Source of the DNA: Culicoidibacter larvae
GTDB taxonomy: Bacteria > Bacillota_I > Bacilli_A > Culicoidibacterales > Culicoidibacteraceae
Assembly (NCBI RefSeq): GCF_005771635.1
Contig: NZ_VBWP01000006.1
Span: forward strand, 1 to 64,000
Direction: 5' to 3'
Length of the DNA stretch: 64,000 nt
Shown piece after piece: positions 43,322 through 51,418 of the stretch (positions within the stretch are counted from its first letter, which is position 1; each line of letters starts with the position of its first letter). The notes below the pieces were generated by a model, which was not told the origin of the DNA, made no database searches, and worked only from the letters and a program-made list of their open reading frames with translations. Both the position numbers and the translations under genes were made by a program.

Positions 43322-44050
43322 TTACTTCTGTTTACGCATGCCATGTTTAATAATCCACGCTTGTGCTTTACTATTACTGGAATCTTGCCAGCTAGTAATT
43401 ATTGCATCTGCCTTATCTGGCGCTTCCTTGTATAAATCATTCAGATTATTACCAACGCTCTTCTGCACAAACTTTTCCGAATCATCTTTAAGATTAGTAA
43501 GAATCTGTTTATATCGATCAAATTCATCTAAAGCAACCATTAACTTCGCCGACCAAGGCAAACGAATTCTAACCCCTTCACTGGCAAGCCGACGAACATG
43601 AACATTCTCATCCCTAGTCCAGACAATAAGTTCATCCATCACCGCTTCCGGTTGCTCTTTCAATAAAGGTCGAATAGCATATTCGCCGGTAAAGCGTTTG
43701 GTTAGCTCCTTTAAAAATGCTAGCGACACTTGCCAATCTGCAGTACCATATCGTTCCACATATCTGCCAATTGGCCAAAGCCACCACCCAAAGGTGAACA
43801 TCCCTTCGGATCGATTCAATTCTGGACCTAGCAATCCATAAAAAGCTTGAATATTGTTTGAGTAATCATCACTCAAATATTTTTGCATCGCATCAACAAT
43901 ACAATCAAAACGAGCAAACAATTCTAGCTCATCCAACTGTCCAAGCAATTCATTACTAAAACCTGTCTTATCAAAACTCGGTTGCACAGCATGAATTTTC
44001 TGTGCGATATCCAAAATATATTGATCATCATAATAATCTTTATGCTTCAT
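43322..44050 (-). CDS. DNA alkylation repair HEAT-repeat protein (AlkC/AlkD-like)
   Basis: This 242-residue all-helical HEAT-repeat protein has DENVHVRRLASEGVRIRLPWS and DDSEKFVQKSVGNNLNDL as the conserved core of the AlkC/AlkD superfamily (COG4335 style). These enzymes excise 3-methyladenine and similar lesions without base flipping. It sits 19 bases after the PTS IIB gene, a functionally unrelated neighbour, and has its own terminator. Whether this member is a glycosylase or only DNA-binding is not decided by sequence here. Confidence 0.85.
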   Translation of the reverse strand: MKHKDYYDDQYILDIAQKIHAVQPSFDKTGFSNELLGQLDELELFARFDCIVDAMQKYLSDDYSNNIQAFYGLLGPELNRSEGMFTFGWWLWPIGRYVERYGTADWQVSLAFLKELTKRFTGEYAIRPLLKEQPEAVMDELIVWTRDENVHVRRLASEGVRIRLPWSAKLMVALDEFDRYKQILTNLKDDSEKFVQKSVGNNLNDLYKEAPDKADAIITSWQDSSNSKAQAWIIKHGMRKQK

Positions 44051-44069
44051 GTACCCTCACTCCAATATA

Positions 44070-44408
44070 TTATTGTTGTCCACTATTTCGGTAATGATAA
44101 TCAGCAATTGCAGCTAGAGCATCCTTTAATACTGCTTCACCATCCAACATACCAAAACGTTCCATGCTAATAGCAACAACCGGAATTGAATACTCAACTA
44201 AACTACAAACTTTTTCCAGCTGGTAACGCACTTGCGGTCCCAGTAAAACAATATCAGCATCTTGCCAGTGACTCGGCAGTTCACTCTCACCTATCGACAA
44301 AATTCTCAATTCACAATCATTCTGCTTATTCGTTGCCAGCATGCGCCGAACTAAAAAACTTGATGAAATGCCTGCGGTGCAGACCACCAGTATTTGATAC
44401 CCATCCAT
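44070..44408 (-). CDS. PTS lactose/cellobiose-type IIB component
   Basis: This 112-residue IIB protein is phosphorylated on Cys10 (LVVCTAGISSSFLV) by IIA and passes the phosphate to the sugar in IIC. The VLLGPQVRYQLEKV segment is the other family landmark. No IIA or IIC lies beside it. The nearest IIC is 13 kb away at 57706. The preceding gene encodes a MupG-like muramidase, suggesting a role in MurNAc- or beta-glucoside-type uptake (inference). Repeat copy B and a hairpin fill the gap between the two. Confidence 0.88.
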   Translation of the reverse strand: MDGYQILVVCTAGISSSFLVRRMLATNKQNDCELRILSIGESELPSHWQDADIVLLGPQVRYQLEKVCSLVEYSIPVVAISMERFGMLDGEAVLKDALAAIADYHYRNSGQQ

Positions 44409-44432
44409 AATCCATCATCCTCAAAAATAAGT

Positions 44433-44461
44433 AAGGGGCGGATTTTAACCATCCGCCCCTT
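44433..44461 (-). terminator. Hairpin upstream of PTS IIB gene
   Basis: An 11-bp GC-rich stem (44433-44443 with 44451-44461) is followed on the minus strand by ACTTATTTTT. The U-tail is weak, so it may cause partial termination between the MupG-like and IIB genes. Confidence 0.55.
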
Positions 44462-44492
44462 TAACATCTATAATAACATTGATTAACACAGA

Positions 44493-44600
44493 ATAAGCTG
44501 ATTGAAAGCGTAGGAAGTTGTAAAAAAATGGGAGGGAGCGTATTTCGAAATACGTGACCGAGCAGTTTTTTGCAACTTTCTTAGATTGCAAACGCTTCTC
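44493..44600. repeat. 108-bp palindromic intergenic repeat, copy B (inverted)
   Basis: Arms 44493-44530 and 44563-44600 surround a 32-base centre (44531-44562) with GGAGGGAG and CGTAT-N6-ATACG. It is the reverse orientation of copies A and C and lies between the MupG-like and PTS IIB genes. Confidence 0.85.
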
Positions 44601-44606
44601 AACAGT

Positions 44607-45695
44607 TTATTTCATGAAGCTGAATTTTTTCCAAGGAGTTACGTAATCAAGTAATACATGTTCGTAGATTGGAATATGGCCGATAACATTTTTACGACCA
44701 TCATTTGGCATATCTTGTAAAACAATATGCACTTCTCCTTTATATTGCCCATAGTCTTCATTAACCATGATAATATCACCACGGTGCAAATCACGCGTGT
44801 TTCGCGCCGGAATTGATGCTTCTTTATAAATAACCCGTGGCATTGTAGATCGTGCCATGTAGTCTGACAAGTCGCCACGAACAAAATGATTGAAATCATA
44901 AAGGATTTCTTGTTCAACATCACTTAAATCAGTAATTTCTAACTCAATACCAAATGTTAATTTTGCTGGTTGTACTTTAGCAAGGGCAGCCATTTCTTCT
45001 TCACTTGCATAAGCATTAGCAATAATGACATCATCGACAACACCAGTAGCGAATAAATGACGCGCCTGCGCATCAATTGGTAATTCACGGTGCATTTCTA
45101 AAGTACAAAGTCCTTCATTAACTGGCCAAGGTCCATAAGTACCCTCAGTTTGTGAAGAAACAAAAGCTGCAACGCGCATACCTAAGTCTTTTAAGTTTTT
45201 GCTGCATTTATAGAACAAGTCAAAACCTAAACCACTATATTTTTGCGGATAGAAGTTATGACAAGCAATTAATTTACTTTTATCTGGTTCATAACTGAAA
45301 ATATTATTTAAATACATACCAGGGTTACTAGCATTGACTTCAATTAATAATCCAGCCGGATTAAACGTCATCATCGCTTCTACTGATCCATTAAATCCTT
45401 CATCAAGACGGATTCCGGCAGCGCCGATTTCGCTGAAGAATGACAAATCATCATATGTAATACCTAAATCTTTAAATACTCTTGGCGCCACATCAACAAT
45501 GACTTCAAATCCAAGACGATTGGCATGTTCAATAACATCTTTAAATTCTGCCTTAATTTCTGCCGCCGGTTTGGTTACTGACAACAGACAAGTAAAAATA
45601 CGGCTAAAACCATACTTCGCAGCAAGACTAATATATTCTTTATCTTTTTCGGGTGTAGAATGTTCTGGATAAATTGAAATTCCTAAACAACTCAT
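44607..45695 (-). CDS. DUF871/MupG-like 6-phospho-N-acetylmuramidase
   Basis: This 362-residue DUF871 protein has a TIM-barrel N-terminal part (LGISIYPEHS, FTCLLSV, VDVAPRVFKDLGI, GIRLDEGF, LIEVNASNPG, ACHNFYPQKYSGL) and a cyclophilin-like C-terminal domain (GDIIMVNEDYGQYKGEVHIVLQ). The family founder MupG of Staphylococcus splits MurNAc-6P-GlcNAc in cell-wall recycling. Many members sit with PTS genes. Here a PTS IIB follows at 199 bases. Substrate assignment to the wall disaccharide is inference. Confidence 0.9.
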   Translation of the reverse strand: MSCLGISIYPEHSTPEKDKEYISLAAKYGFSRIFTCLLSVTKPAAEIKAEFKDVIEHANRLGFEVIVDVAPRVFKDLGITYDDLSFFSEIGAAGIRLDEGFNGSVEAMMTFNPAGLLIEVNASNPGMYLNNIFSYEPDKSKLIACHNFYPQKYSGLGFDLFYKCSKNLKDLGMRVAAFVSSQTEGTYGPWPVNEGLCTLEMHRELPIDAQARHLFATGVVDDVIIANAYASEEEMAALAKVQPAKLTFGIELEITDLSDVEQEILYDFNHFVRGDLSDYMARSTMPRVIYKEASIPARNTRDLHRGDIIMVNEDYGQYKGEVHIVLQDMPNDGRKNVIGHIPIYEHVLLDYVTPWKKFSFMK

Positions 45696-45796
45696 AGTGT
45701 TCTCTCCTTCATATATAAAAAATCAATTATACAATCTAATTGTAGCCTAAAAAGCAAAAATATGCTACCCTCTTTCAACTTATGGAATAAAATTGC

Positions 45797-45829
45797 AGAA
45801 CGCCCTTGGCCACCGGCCCAGGGCGTTCT
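45797..45829 (-). terminator. Second hairpin downstream of glycosyltransferase gene
   Basis: A 10-bp stem (45797-45806 with 45820-45829) with extra pairing in the loop. It is preceded by AAAGCTGAGAACG and has a weak U-tail. Confidence 0.55.
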
Positions 45830-45847
45830 CAGCTTTCCCCACAAAAA

Positions 45848-45875
45848 AAGCACAATACCAAACGATATTGTGCTT
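45848..45875 (-). terminator. Terminator of glycosyltransferase gene
   Basis: AAGCACAAT (45848-45856) with ATTGTGCTT (45867-45875), followed by six U on the minus strand. Confidence 0.8.
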
Positions 45876-45883
45876 AATAAGTC

Positions 45884-47248
45884 TTATTTTGTTACGAGCG
45901 AATCAATGTTCACTTGACTTCTATGCTCTGTTCGTACCCACTCACGGTTTTTGTAAGTAAGGATACCAGCAATATAGATACCGATGAATGTAAATGAGAA
46001 CCACATCATCCCAAATAATATTTTAAAAATATTATAATTGGTTGTTACTATTGTATCTCGTTTCATCGCGAATTTTGCTAAGATTACTGAACCAATTGCC
46101 ATAACCATCATCATTGCTGCAATCCAAACAATTTGTGTATTCCCTAACAAGCCGTTAATAACCATCAAGAACGGAGAAGCTCCGGCTATCAATGGTAACA
46201 AGGTATATACACCCGTATCTAATGCGTTCCAGTCACGTTTACCAGTCAATTTTTTAGAGTCTTTGAAACGACGCATTAATTGACCGAAATATTTACGGTG
46301 AATTGACCAGTGGCCACGTGCCCAACGTAAACGCTGAATAATTGATTGTTTAGCCTCAGTCGGTTTCTCATCGTATACCGCAGTAAAGTGATTCCATACC
46401 GAACGATAGCCTTCGCTAACACATTGTACTTGGAATTCAAAATCTTCAGTCAATGAATCAGCAGTCCAGCCAATTTCTTGCAAAGCAAGACGATCAACGG
46501 TAAATCCGGTTCCGCCGATTGCCGGTGTTAATCCTAAAGTATTCTTCGCATTTTGGAAGAAACGATTGGTTTGATAGTAACCAGCTGCATATCCGATTGA
46601 AACATATGAATCATCCGGGTTTTTACAGTCAAGGTATGCTTGAGATACTTTAATTGAATCATCTGATAAAAATTGTGAGTTCATTTCTGTAAAGAAGTTC
46701 GTCGCAACTAAGTTATCAGCATCAAAGAAAGCTACGTTATCATAATTATTGATAATACCGTCTAATTCTTTCAACGCATAGCGAATTCCGTAAGGTTTCC
46801 CTTTTGGTTCACCCGGAGGGCTAGTATGTTCAACGACTCCGGCACCATGTTCGCGGGCAATTTCAGCAGTCCGGTCATTGCAGTTATCTGCAATAACATA
46901 GATATCGAAAAGCTCACGCGGGTAATCCATATTATTATTTAAATTGTCTACAATTCCGGCAATAACTGATTCTTCATTATGCGCCGGCACTAACACCAAG
47001 AAACTTTTCTTTGGTGCTACGATTTCGTAGTTTCGTTTGATTTTCTTAAATCCAATTAATGTTAGCACAGCAATATATATCATAAACAGCAACATGAATG
47101 TATTTACTGCGTACATTGCCACATTAAATAATAAATTCAACCCATTTACTAATATCCAGCCGATAGATTGGAATGTTGTATCCGGGTTGGATAACACACC
47201 GACAATATCGCCTTTTACTCCACTTAATATAAACATTAATGAATACAT
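45884..47248 (-). CDS. Membrane glycosyltransferase, family 2 (processive type)
   Basis: This is a protein of about 454 residues. Two N-terminal helices (about 30-65) precede a GT2 catalytic domain: VPAHNEESVI, VIADNCNDRTAEI, FFDADN (the DxD-like site), TEDFEF (catalytic base), and QRLRWARGHW (the Q-x-x-RW motif of processive synthases). Three to four helices follow, as in cellulose/hyaluronan/poly-GlcNAc synthases. It probably builds or extends a surface polysaccharide, with the sugar unknown. The ATG at 47248, six bases after GGAGAG, is chosen over a TTG eight codons earlier. It is a single gene with a perfect promoter. Confidence 0.88.
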   Translation of the reverse strand: MYSLMFILSGVKGDIVGVLSNPDTTFQSIGWILVNGLNLLFNVAMYAVNTFMLLFMIYIAVLTLIGFKKIKRNYEIVAPKKSFLVLVPAHNEESVIAGIVDNLNNNMDYPRELFDIYVIADNCNDRTAEIAREHGAGVVEHTSPPGEPKGKPYGIRYALKELDGIINNYDNVAFFDADNLVATNFFTEMNSQFLSDDSIKVSQAYLDCKNPDDSYVSIGYAAGYYQTNRFFQNAKNTLGLTPAIGGTGFTVDRLALQEIGWTADSLTEDFEFQVQCVSEGYRSVWNHFTAVYDEKPTEAKQSIIQRLRWARGHWSIHRKYFGQLMRRFKDSKKLTGKRDWNALDTGVYTLLPLIAGASPFLMVINGLLGNTQIVWIAAMMMVMAIGSVILAKFAMKRDTIVTTNYNIFKILFGMMWFSFTFIGIYIAGILTYKNREWVRTEHRSQVNIDSLVTK

Positions 47249-47335
47249 AAGCAACTCTCCATTCTTGTACAATAAGACTAGAAAATAATTCTATTATTAT
47301 GTATCACGTTATTCTATCTGTTCTAATCCTACTTA

Positions 47336-47364
47336 ATTATAGTCAGAGCCAATATCATTGTCAA
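47336..47364 (-). promoter_or_regulatory. Consensus promoter of glycosyltransferase gene
   Basis: TTGACA (47359-47364), a 17-base spacer, TATAAT (47336-47341) on the minus strand, leaving an 80-nt leader. Confidence 0.88.
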
Positions 47365-47441
47365 ATATCATTTTTGTAAGTTTAGCCCTTTTCAAACCTT
47401 ATATAGTATACCCGAAAAGTGAGTGTTTGTATATAGATTTG

Positions 47442-47999
47442 CTACTTATTATCGATATGTTTGATAATTTTTGCCGGATTTCCCGCGATGACCACGTCAT
47501 CGGGAAAATCTTTAGTTACTACCGAACCCGATCCAATAACTACATTGTTGCCGATATGCACACCGGGTAAAATACTCACATGACCACCAACCCAAACACT
47601 CTCGCCAAGGGTTACCGGGCTGCCGAACTCAATACCACTATTACGTTCGACCGCATTTAATGGATGCCCGGCCGTGTAAATATGCACGCCAGGTCCAAAC
47701 ATACAGTTATCACCGATATGTACCTCACACACATCGAGAATTACACAATCAAAGTTTGCATAGAAATTTTTACCAAAATAAATATTACTGCCATAGTCAC
47801 AACGGAAATTAGGTTCAATTGTACCACCATCATAACTACCAAACAATTCAGTCAGTACTGCAACCCGTTCCTGCTTAGCATCAGGCATCGAATGATTAAA
47901 TTTATGCAACAGCATTCTTGCGTGCATTCGTTCTTCACGCAATTGTTTATCACCAGCGTCATAGGGAAGTCCGGCCAGCATTTTTTCTTTCTCAGTCAT
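47442..47999 (-). CDS. Maltose/galactoside-type sugar O-acetyltransferase
   Basis: This 185-residue paralogue of the enzyme at 2234-2803 has the N-terminal MTEKEKMLAGLPYDAGDKQL Mac domain, hexapeptide repeats (IYFGKNFYANFDCV, VHIGDNCMFGPGVHI, VTLGESVWVGGHVSI, VHIGNNVVIGSGSVV) and the catalytic His in YTAGHPLNAVER. It likely acetylates a sugar, possibly tied to surface polysaccharide given the glycosyltransferase gene downstream, but the 193-base gap and strong promoter between them argue for separate control. AAAGGAG precedes the ATG. Confidence 0.9.
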   Translation of the reverse strand: MTEKEKMLAGLPYDAGDKQLREERMHARMLLHKFNHSMPDAKQERVAVLTELFGSYDGGTIEPNFRCDYGSNIYFGKNFYANFDCVILDVCEVHIGDNCMFGPGVHIYTAGHPLNAVERNSGIEFGSPVTLGESVWVGGHVSILPGVHIGNNVVIGSGSVVTKDFPDDVVIAGNPAKIIKHIDNK

Positions 48000-48066
48000 A
48001 CGTCCACTCCTTTTTCCTAATTATACCTCAATATGCTGTTGCTTTCTATCTTTATGGTATAAAAAT

Positions 48067-48097
48067 AACCCTGGCGCGAGTTGCTCGCGCCAGGGTT
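48067..48097 (-). terminator. GC-rich terminator of HdeD-like gene
   Basis: A 14-bp stem (48067-48080 with 48084-48097, loop TTG) is followed by AUUUUUA on the minus strand. Confidence 0.88.
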
Positions 48098-48107
48098 GCT
48101 GTTCTTC

Positions 48108-48629
48108 CTAAACGCTAGGCGCTTGCGGAATAAATATTTGCATTAATTTTGATACTGCCAGGAACATGAATGCTAAAGCAATTGTCCAGAAGTATACGCC
48201 CAATGCGAAGGTAACATCGAAGAATCCCCAAATACTTAAAAGAATTACGATAACATTTAAGATAATTGAGAATACTGCCCATCCGCCTTTAATTTGGCTA
48301 GCAACAACAATTTGAGTAATTGATGTCATAATGAACCAGAATAACAATGTGTACACAAGAATTAATGTTCCGGTAATTGGGTTAGCAAACAATAAGACAA
48401 GTCCTAAAATAACCCCTAAAATACCACTGAAAATAATTACGCCGCGTCCAGGAACACCTTTTAAGCCAAACGATTGAATCAAAGCTGCAATTCCTGAAAC
48501 TAATAAGGCTGCTCCGGCAAAGTATACCAACAAGATATCAGTAATCCCTGGCCATGCAATCGCTGCAATTGCGATGATAAAAAAGATAGCTGCTTCAACT
48601 CCAAGAAGCACTTTTGATTGAGTTTTCAT
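48108..48629 (-). CDS. HdeD/DUF308 family membrane protein
   Basis: This 173-residue protein has six helices arranged as three similar hairpins, the DUF308 (HdeD) pattern: LLGVEAAIFFIIAIAAIAWPGIT, then GVIIFSGILGVILGLVLLFANP, then FWTIALAFMFLAVSKLMQIF. E. coli HdeD aids acid resistance. The role in Gram-positives is unknown. It is a single gene with a strong terminator. Confidence 0.85.
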   Translation of the reverse strand: MKTQSKVLLGVEAAIFFIIAIAAIAWPGITDILLVYFAGAALLVSGIAALIQSFGLKGVPGRGVIIFSGILGVILGLVLLFANPITGTLILVYTLLFWFIMTSITQIVVASQIKGGWAVFSIILNVIVILLSIWGFFDVTFALGVYFWTIALAFMFLAVSKLMQIFIPQAPSV

Positions 48630-48785
48630 ATAATCAAACCTTTCCTCTAGTGTGGTCTTTCGTTCACAAATTAATTATATCATTTTCCTTATTACTGTAA
48701 ACTGATTCACATTTATTTTTTACAGCCTAATTCCATAATAATCAGAACTTTACCATTATATCACGTAATTATTTTTGTTAAATAA

Positions 48786-48811
48786 AAAAAGTTCGAAATT
48801 TCGAACTTTTT
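48786..48811 (-). terminator. Terminator of DeoR gene
   Basis: The perfect 26-base palindrome centred on TCGAAATTTCGA carries A5/T5 flanks and lies 45 bases beyond the DeoR stop. Confidence 0.8.
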
Positions 48812-48855
48812 CATTATTATTGACATTTGAGAAATAATTGTCAAAATTTATTTGA

Positions 48856-49599
48856 TTAATTGCATATAATAATATTATCAAATTGCTCGTAAACATCATC
48901 AGTAATAGCATCGGTTACTACTGAGGCTTGATTGAAATCAGCGAACTTACAGAATGATACCGCATCAAATTTTGAGTTATCTACCAAAACATAAGCAAGT
49001 TTGGAGTGAGTGATGGCGTGTTCCTTAACAATTGATTCATCCGGATCAGCATTTGTAAAGCCAAAGCTATGACTGGCTCCGTTAGCACCGATAAAACATT
49101 TGTCAAACAGAAATCCGTCTATAGTCTTAATTGTCATAGGACCGATTGCTGCCTGAGTCGATGACTTAATTTCACCGCCGACAAAGAAGCAAGGAATATT
49201 GTGCGCCAGTAATTCCTGCATCTGGGTTATACCATTAGTAAACACCTGCAGATTATGCACTGAGCTTAAATAGCTTACCATCATATGTGTAGTTGTCCCG
49301 GCATCAATAAAGATTCTATCATTATCACTAACTAGGCTCGCAGCCTTGCGGCCAATTGCCTGCTTCTCCTCAGCATGAATCATCGTCCGCTGAATCAATG
49401 GCACTTCACGTCTGGTATCTACCAGCCGCGCCGCGCCGCCATGCAGACGTTCGATTTCACCGGCATCCTCAAGATACTTCAAATCACGCCGGATTGTCGG
49501 CTCAGAAACGCCCGAGCGCTCAACAATGTCATCTAAATATATATACTCCTGCTCTTTCAGCAAATCAAGAATCATTTTTCTGCGTTTATAAGGAATCAT
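48856..49599 (-). CDS. DeoR/GlpR-family transcriptional regulator
   Basis: This 247-residue DeoR-type repressor has an N-terminal winged HTH (IYLDDIVERSGVSEPTIRRDLKYLEDAGEIERLHGGA) and a sugar-phosphate-sensing domain (FIDAGTTTHMMV, FTNGI, GANGAS, LVDNSKFD). Sugar phosphates normally lift repression. It follows the sugar ABC permease genes by 88 bases and may regulate that system, yet those promoters show cre-type rather than DeoR-type sites. Three exact copies of an 8-base repeat sit between its start site and RBS. Confidence 0.9.
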   Translation of the reverse strand: MIPYKRRKMILDLLKEQEYIYLDDIVERSGVSEPTIRRDLKYLEDAGEIERLHGGAARLVDTRREVPLIQRTMIHAEEKQAIGRKAASLVSDNDRIFIDAGTTTHMMVSYLSSVHNLQVFTNGITQMQELLAHNIPCFFVGGEIKSSTQAAIGPMTIKTIDGFLFDKCFIGANGASHSFGFTNADPDESIVKEHAITHSKLAYVLVDNSKFDAVSFCKFADFNQASVVTDAITDDVYEQFDNIIICN

Positions 49600-49613
49600 C
49601 TATTTTCCTCCAT

Positions 49614-49637
49614 TCATTCACTCATTCACTCATTCAC
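49614..49637 (-). repeat. Tandem 8-bp repeat in deoR leader (3 units)
   Basis: TCATTCAC occurs three times head to tail at 49614-49637. A -10-like TATAGT (49643-49648) lies just upstream and GGAGG just downstream, so the repeat fills the first bases of the transcript. Confidence 0.8.
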
Positions 49638-49687
49638 ATATTACTATACCATGATTTTACCAAAATATACATATAGTGTTAATAGTT

Positions 49688-50542
49688 TTATTTGGTAACG
49701 TAATTCATACCTTCCGAGAAATTCTTACTGAAGATAATGAATAAGATTAAAATCGGTACTGTCAGCAACACCGCACCTGCATATAATGGTCCGGGGAAAC
49801 TGCCGTATGGACCTTTCATGGTTGCGAGCAACACATTTAAGGTCATTAAGTTCTCACTCTTAACAATGATCATATCCCAGAGCAACTCGCCCCAACGTTC
49901 CATAAATAAGAAGAGAAACAGTATTGTTGTGATTGACTTGGTCATTGGAAAAACAATTCTAAAGACTACCTGCCACTCACTGGCACCATCCATACGGGCA
50001 GCTTCTAAAACCTCGTCCGGAATCGTACGATAGAAGTTTACATACATAAATATTGCCCAAGCACTGATTATCTTAGGAATAATCATCCCAAAATAAGTAT
50101 TATTCATACCTAAAAACTTAGAAACCATAAATGTCGGTACCAGCAAAATAACTGCCGGGAAGAACATTTGAAACAGAATAAAATTATTGACCAGTTTACT
50201 GCCGCGGAAACGCAATTTAGTAATTGCATAACCAAGCAACATGGCTAAGCCTAACGACAACAAAGTTGTCGTTAATGAAACAATGATACTGTTAGCAAAT
50301 GCATTCAGCCAAGGTCGCGGCATACCGGTATTACCACCGGTTAGCAAGAAATCAAATGAGCGCAAAGTAAATTCACTCGGAAAAACAACTTTATCAACTT
50401 GATCCCAAGGAGCTAATGATTGTAACACCATATAGATATAAGGAAAGATTGCTACGATTAAAAAGACACTTGCCCAGATAACCAGTAAAGTTTTCCCTAA
50501 TCTTTTCTTTTTAGGTTTTAGGGTCAATGTACTACCAGCCAT
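49688..50542 (-). CDS. Sugar ABC transporter permease (MalG type)
   Basis: This carbohydrate-uptake ABC permease of about 284 residues has six helices and the EAA loop EAARMDGASEWQVVFRIVFP that docks the shared ATPase. The frame stays open 22 codons upstream, but GGGGTG before the ATG at 50542 and the family start (MAGSTLTLKPKKKRLGKTLL) decide. It overlaps the end of the upstream permease gene by 11 bases. No ATPase gene is in the cluster, so a shared MsmK-like ATPase elsewhere is expected. Confidence 0.92.
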   Translation of the reverse strand: MAGSTLTLKPKKKRLGKTLLVIWASVFLIVAIFPYIYMVLQSLAPWDQVDKVVFPSEFTLRSFDFLLTGGNTGMPRPWLNAFANSIIVSLTTTLLSLGLAMLLGYAITKLRFRGSKLVNNFILFQMFFPAVILLVPTFMVSKFLGMNNTYFGMIIPKIISAWAIFMYVNFYRTIPDEVLEAARMDGASEWQVVFRIVFPMTKSITTILFLFLFMERWGELLWDMIIVKSENLMTLNVLLATMKGPYGSFPGPLYAGAVLLTVPILILFIIFSKNFSEGMNYVTK

Positions 50543-51413
50543 ATCGCGCACCCCATTTCTTGAGTAACTTTTGTATTGCCAATAATGAAATAAAGATAAC
50601 AACAGCATTCAATATTGCCACCGCTGCTCCGTATCCAGAGTTTGACCGCACAAACGATTCATTAAATACGGTTAATTGCCAAGTATTGGTTGCCATATCC
50701 GGACCACCACCGGTCAGCATATATGGTTCGGTAAAGATACCGAAACAAAGGCCAACTGATAAGGTAGTAATTGTAAATAATGCCGGATAAATCATCGGTA
50801 AAATTATACTGAATATCTTTTTAACCGGACCAACACCATCAATTTTAGCGGCATCGTGAACATCACGCTCAATACTTTCCAAACTTGAAAGCAGGAACAA
50901 TGAATAGTAACCAACCATTTTCCAAACAATCATGGCTACGATAACGCCGGTCGCTAAAGCGGCGTTAGTATTAATATCCAAAGTAATACCCCAATTTGCC
51001 CGCAACAACTCATTTAGCGGACTATTATACGATAATAATCCCCGCACAACAAATGAAATTGCTACGCCTGAGGAGATATAAGGTACAAAGAATGCTACTG
51101 AGAAAACCGGCTTCACTTTGCGTGGCAAGTGATAAATCGTGTACGCCAATACAAACGAAATAACAACTACCAGTGGTACTATCAGAATTGCAAATTTATA
51201 TGCGTTAAAGAACGCTGCTTGTACTTCCGGGCTAAAAATCGCTTTAGCAAAATTCTCTATCCCGACGATATCGAATTTTGGCGACATGAGATTCCAGTTG
51301 GTTATAGACAAAAAGAATGCCCAAAACAATGGAATTAAAAAGAAGAGTGTTCCTAAAATTAAGTAAGGGCTGGAAAAAATCCAGCCGATTACATTTCTGC
51401 TTTTTGTTTTCAT
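50532..51413 (-). CDS. Sugar ABC transporter permease (MalF/UgpA type)
   Basis: This 293-residue partner permease has six helices and the EAA loop HDAAKIDGVGPVKKIFSIILPMI. The start MKTKSRNVIGWIFSSPYLILGTLFFLIPLFWAFFLS is typical of the MalF/UgpA group. It lies five bases after the binding protein gene and overlaps the second permease gene, so all three are one transcript. The likely cargo is an oligosaccharide for the GH130/DUF1861 enzymes upstream (inference). Confidence 0.92.
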   Translation of the reverse strand: MKTKSRNVIGWIFSSPYLILGTLFFLIPLFWAFFLSITNWNLMSPKFDIVGIENFAKAIFSPEVQAAFFNAYKFAILIVPLVVVISFVLAYTIYHLPRKVKPVFSVAFFVPYISSGVAISFVVRGLLSYNSPLNELLRANWGITLDINTNAALATGVIVAMIVWKMVGYYSLFLLSSLESIERDVHDAAKIDGVGPVKKIFSIILPMIYPALFTITTLSVGLCFGIFTEPYMLTGGGPDMATNTWQLTVFNESFVRSNSGYGAAVAILNAVVIFISLLAIQKLLKKWGARYGW

Positions 51414-51418
51414 AATAA

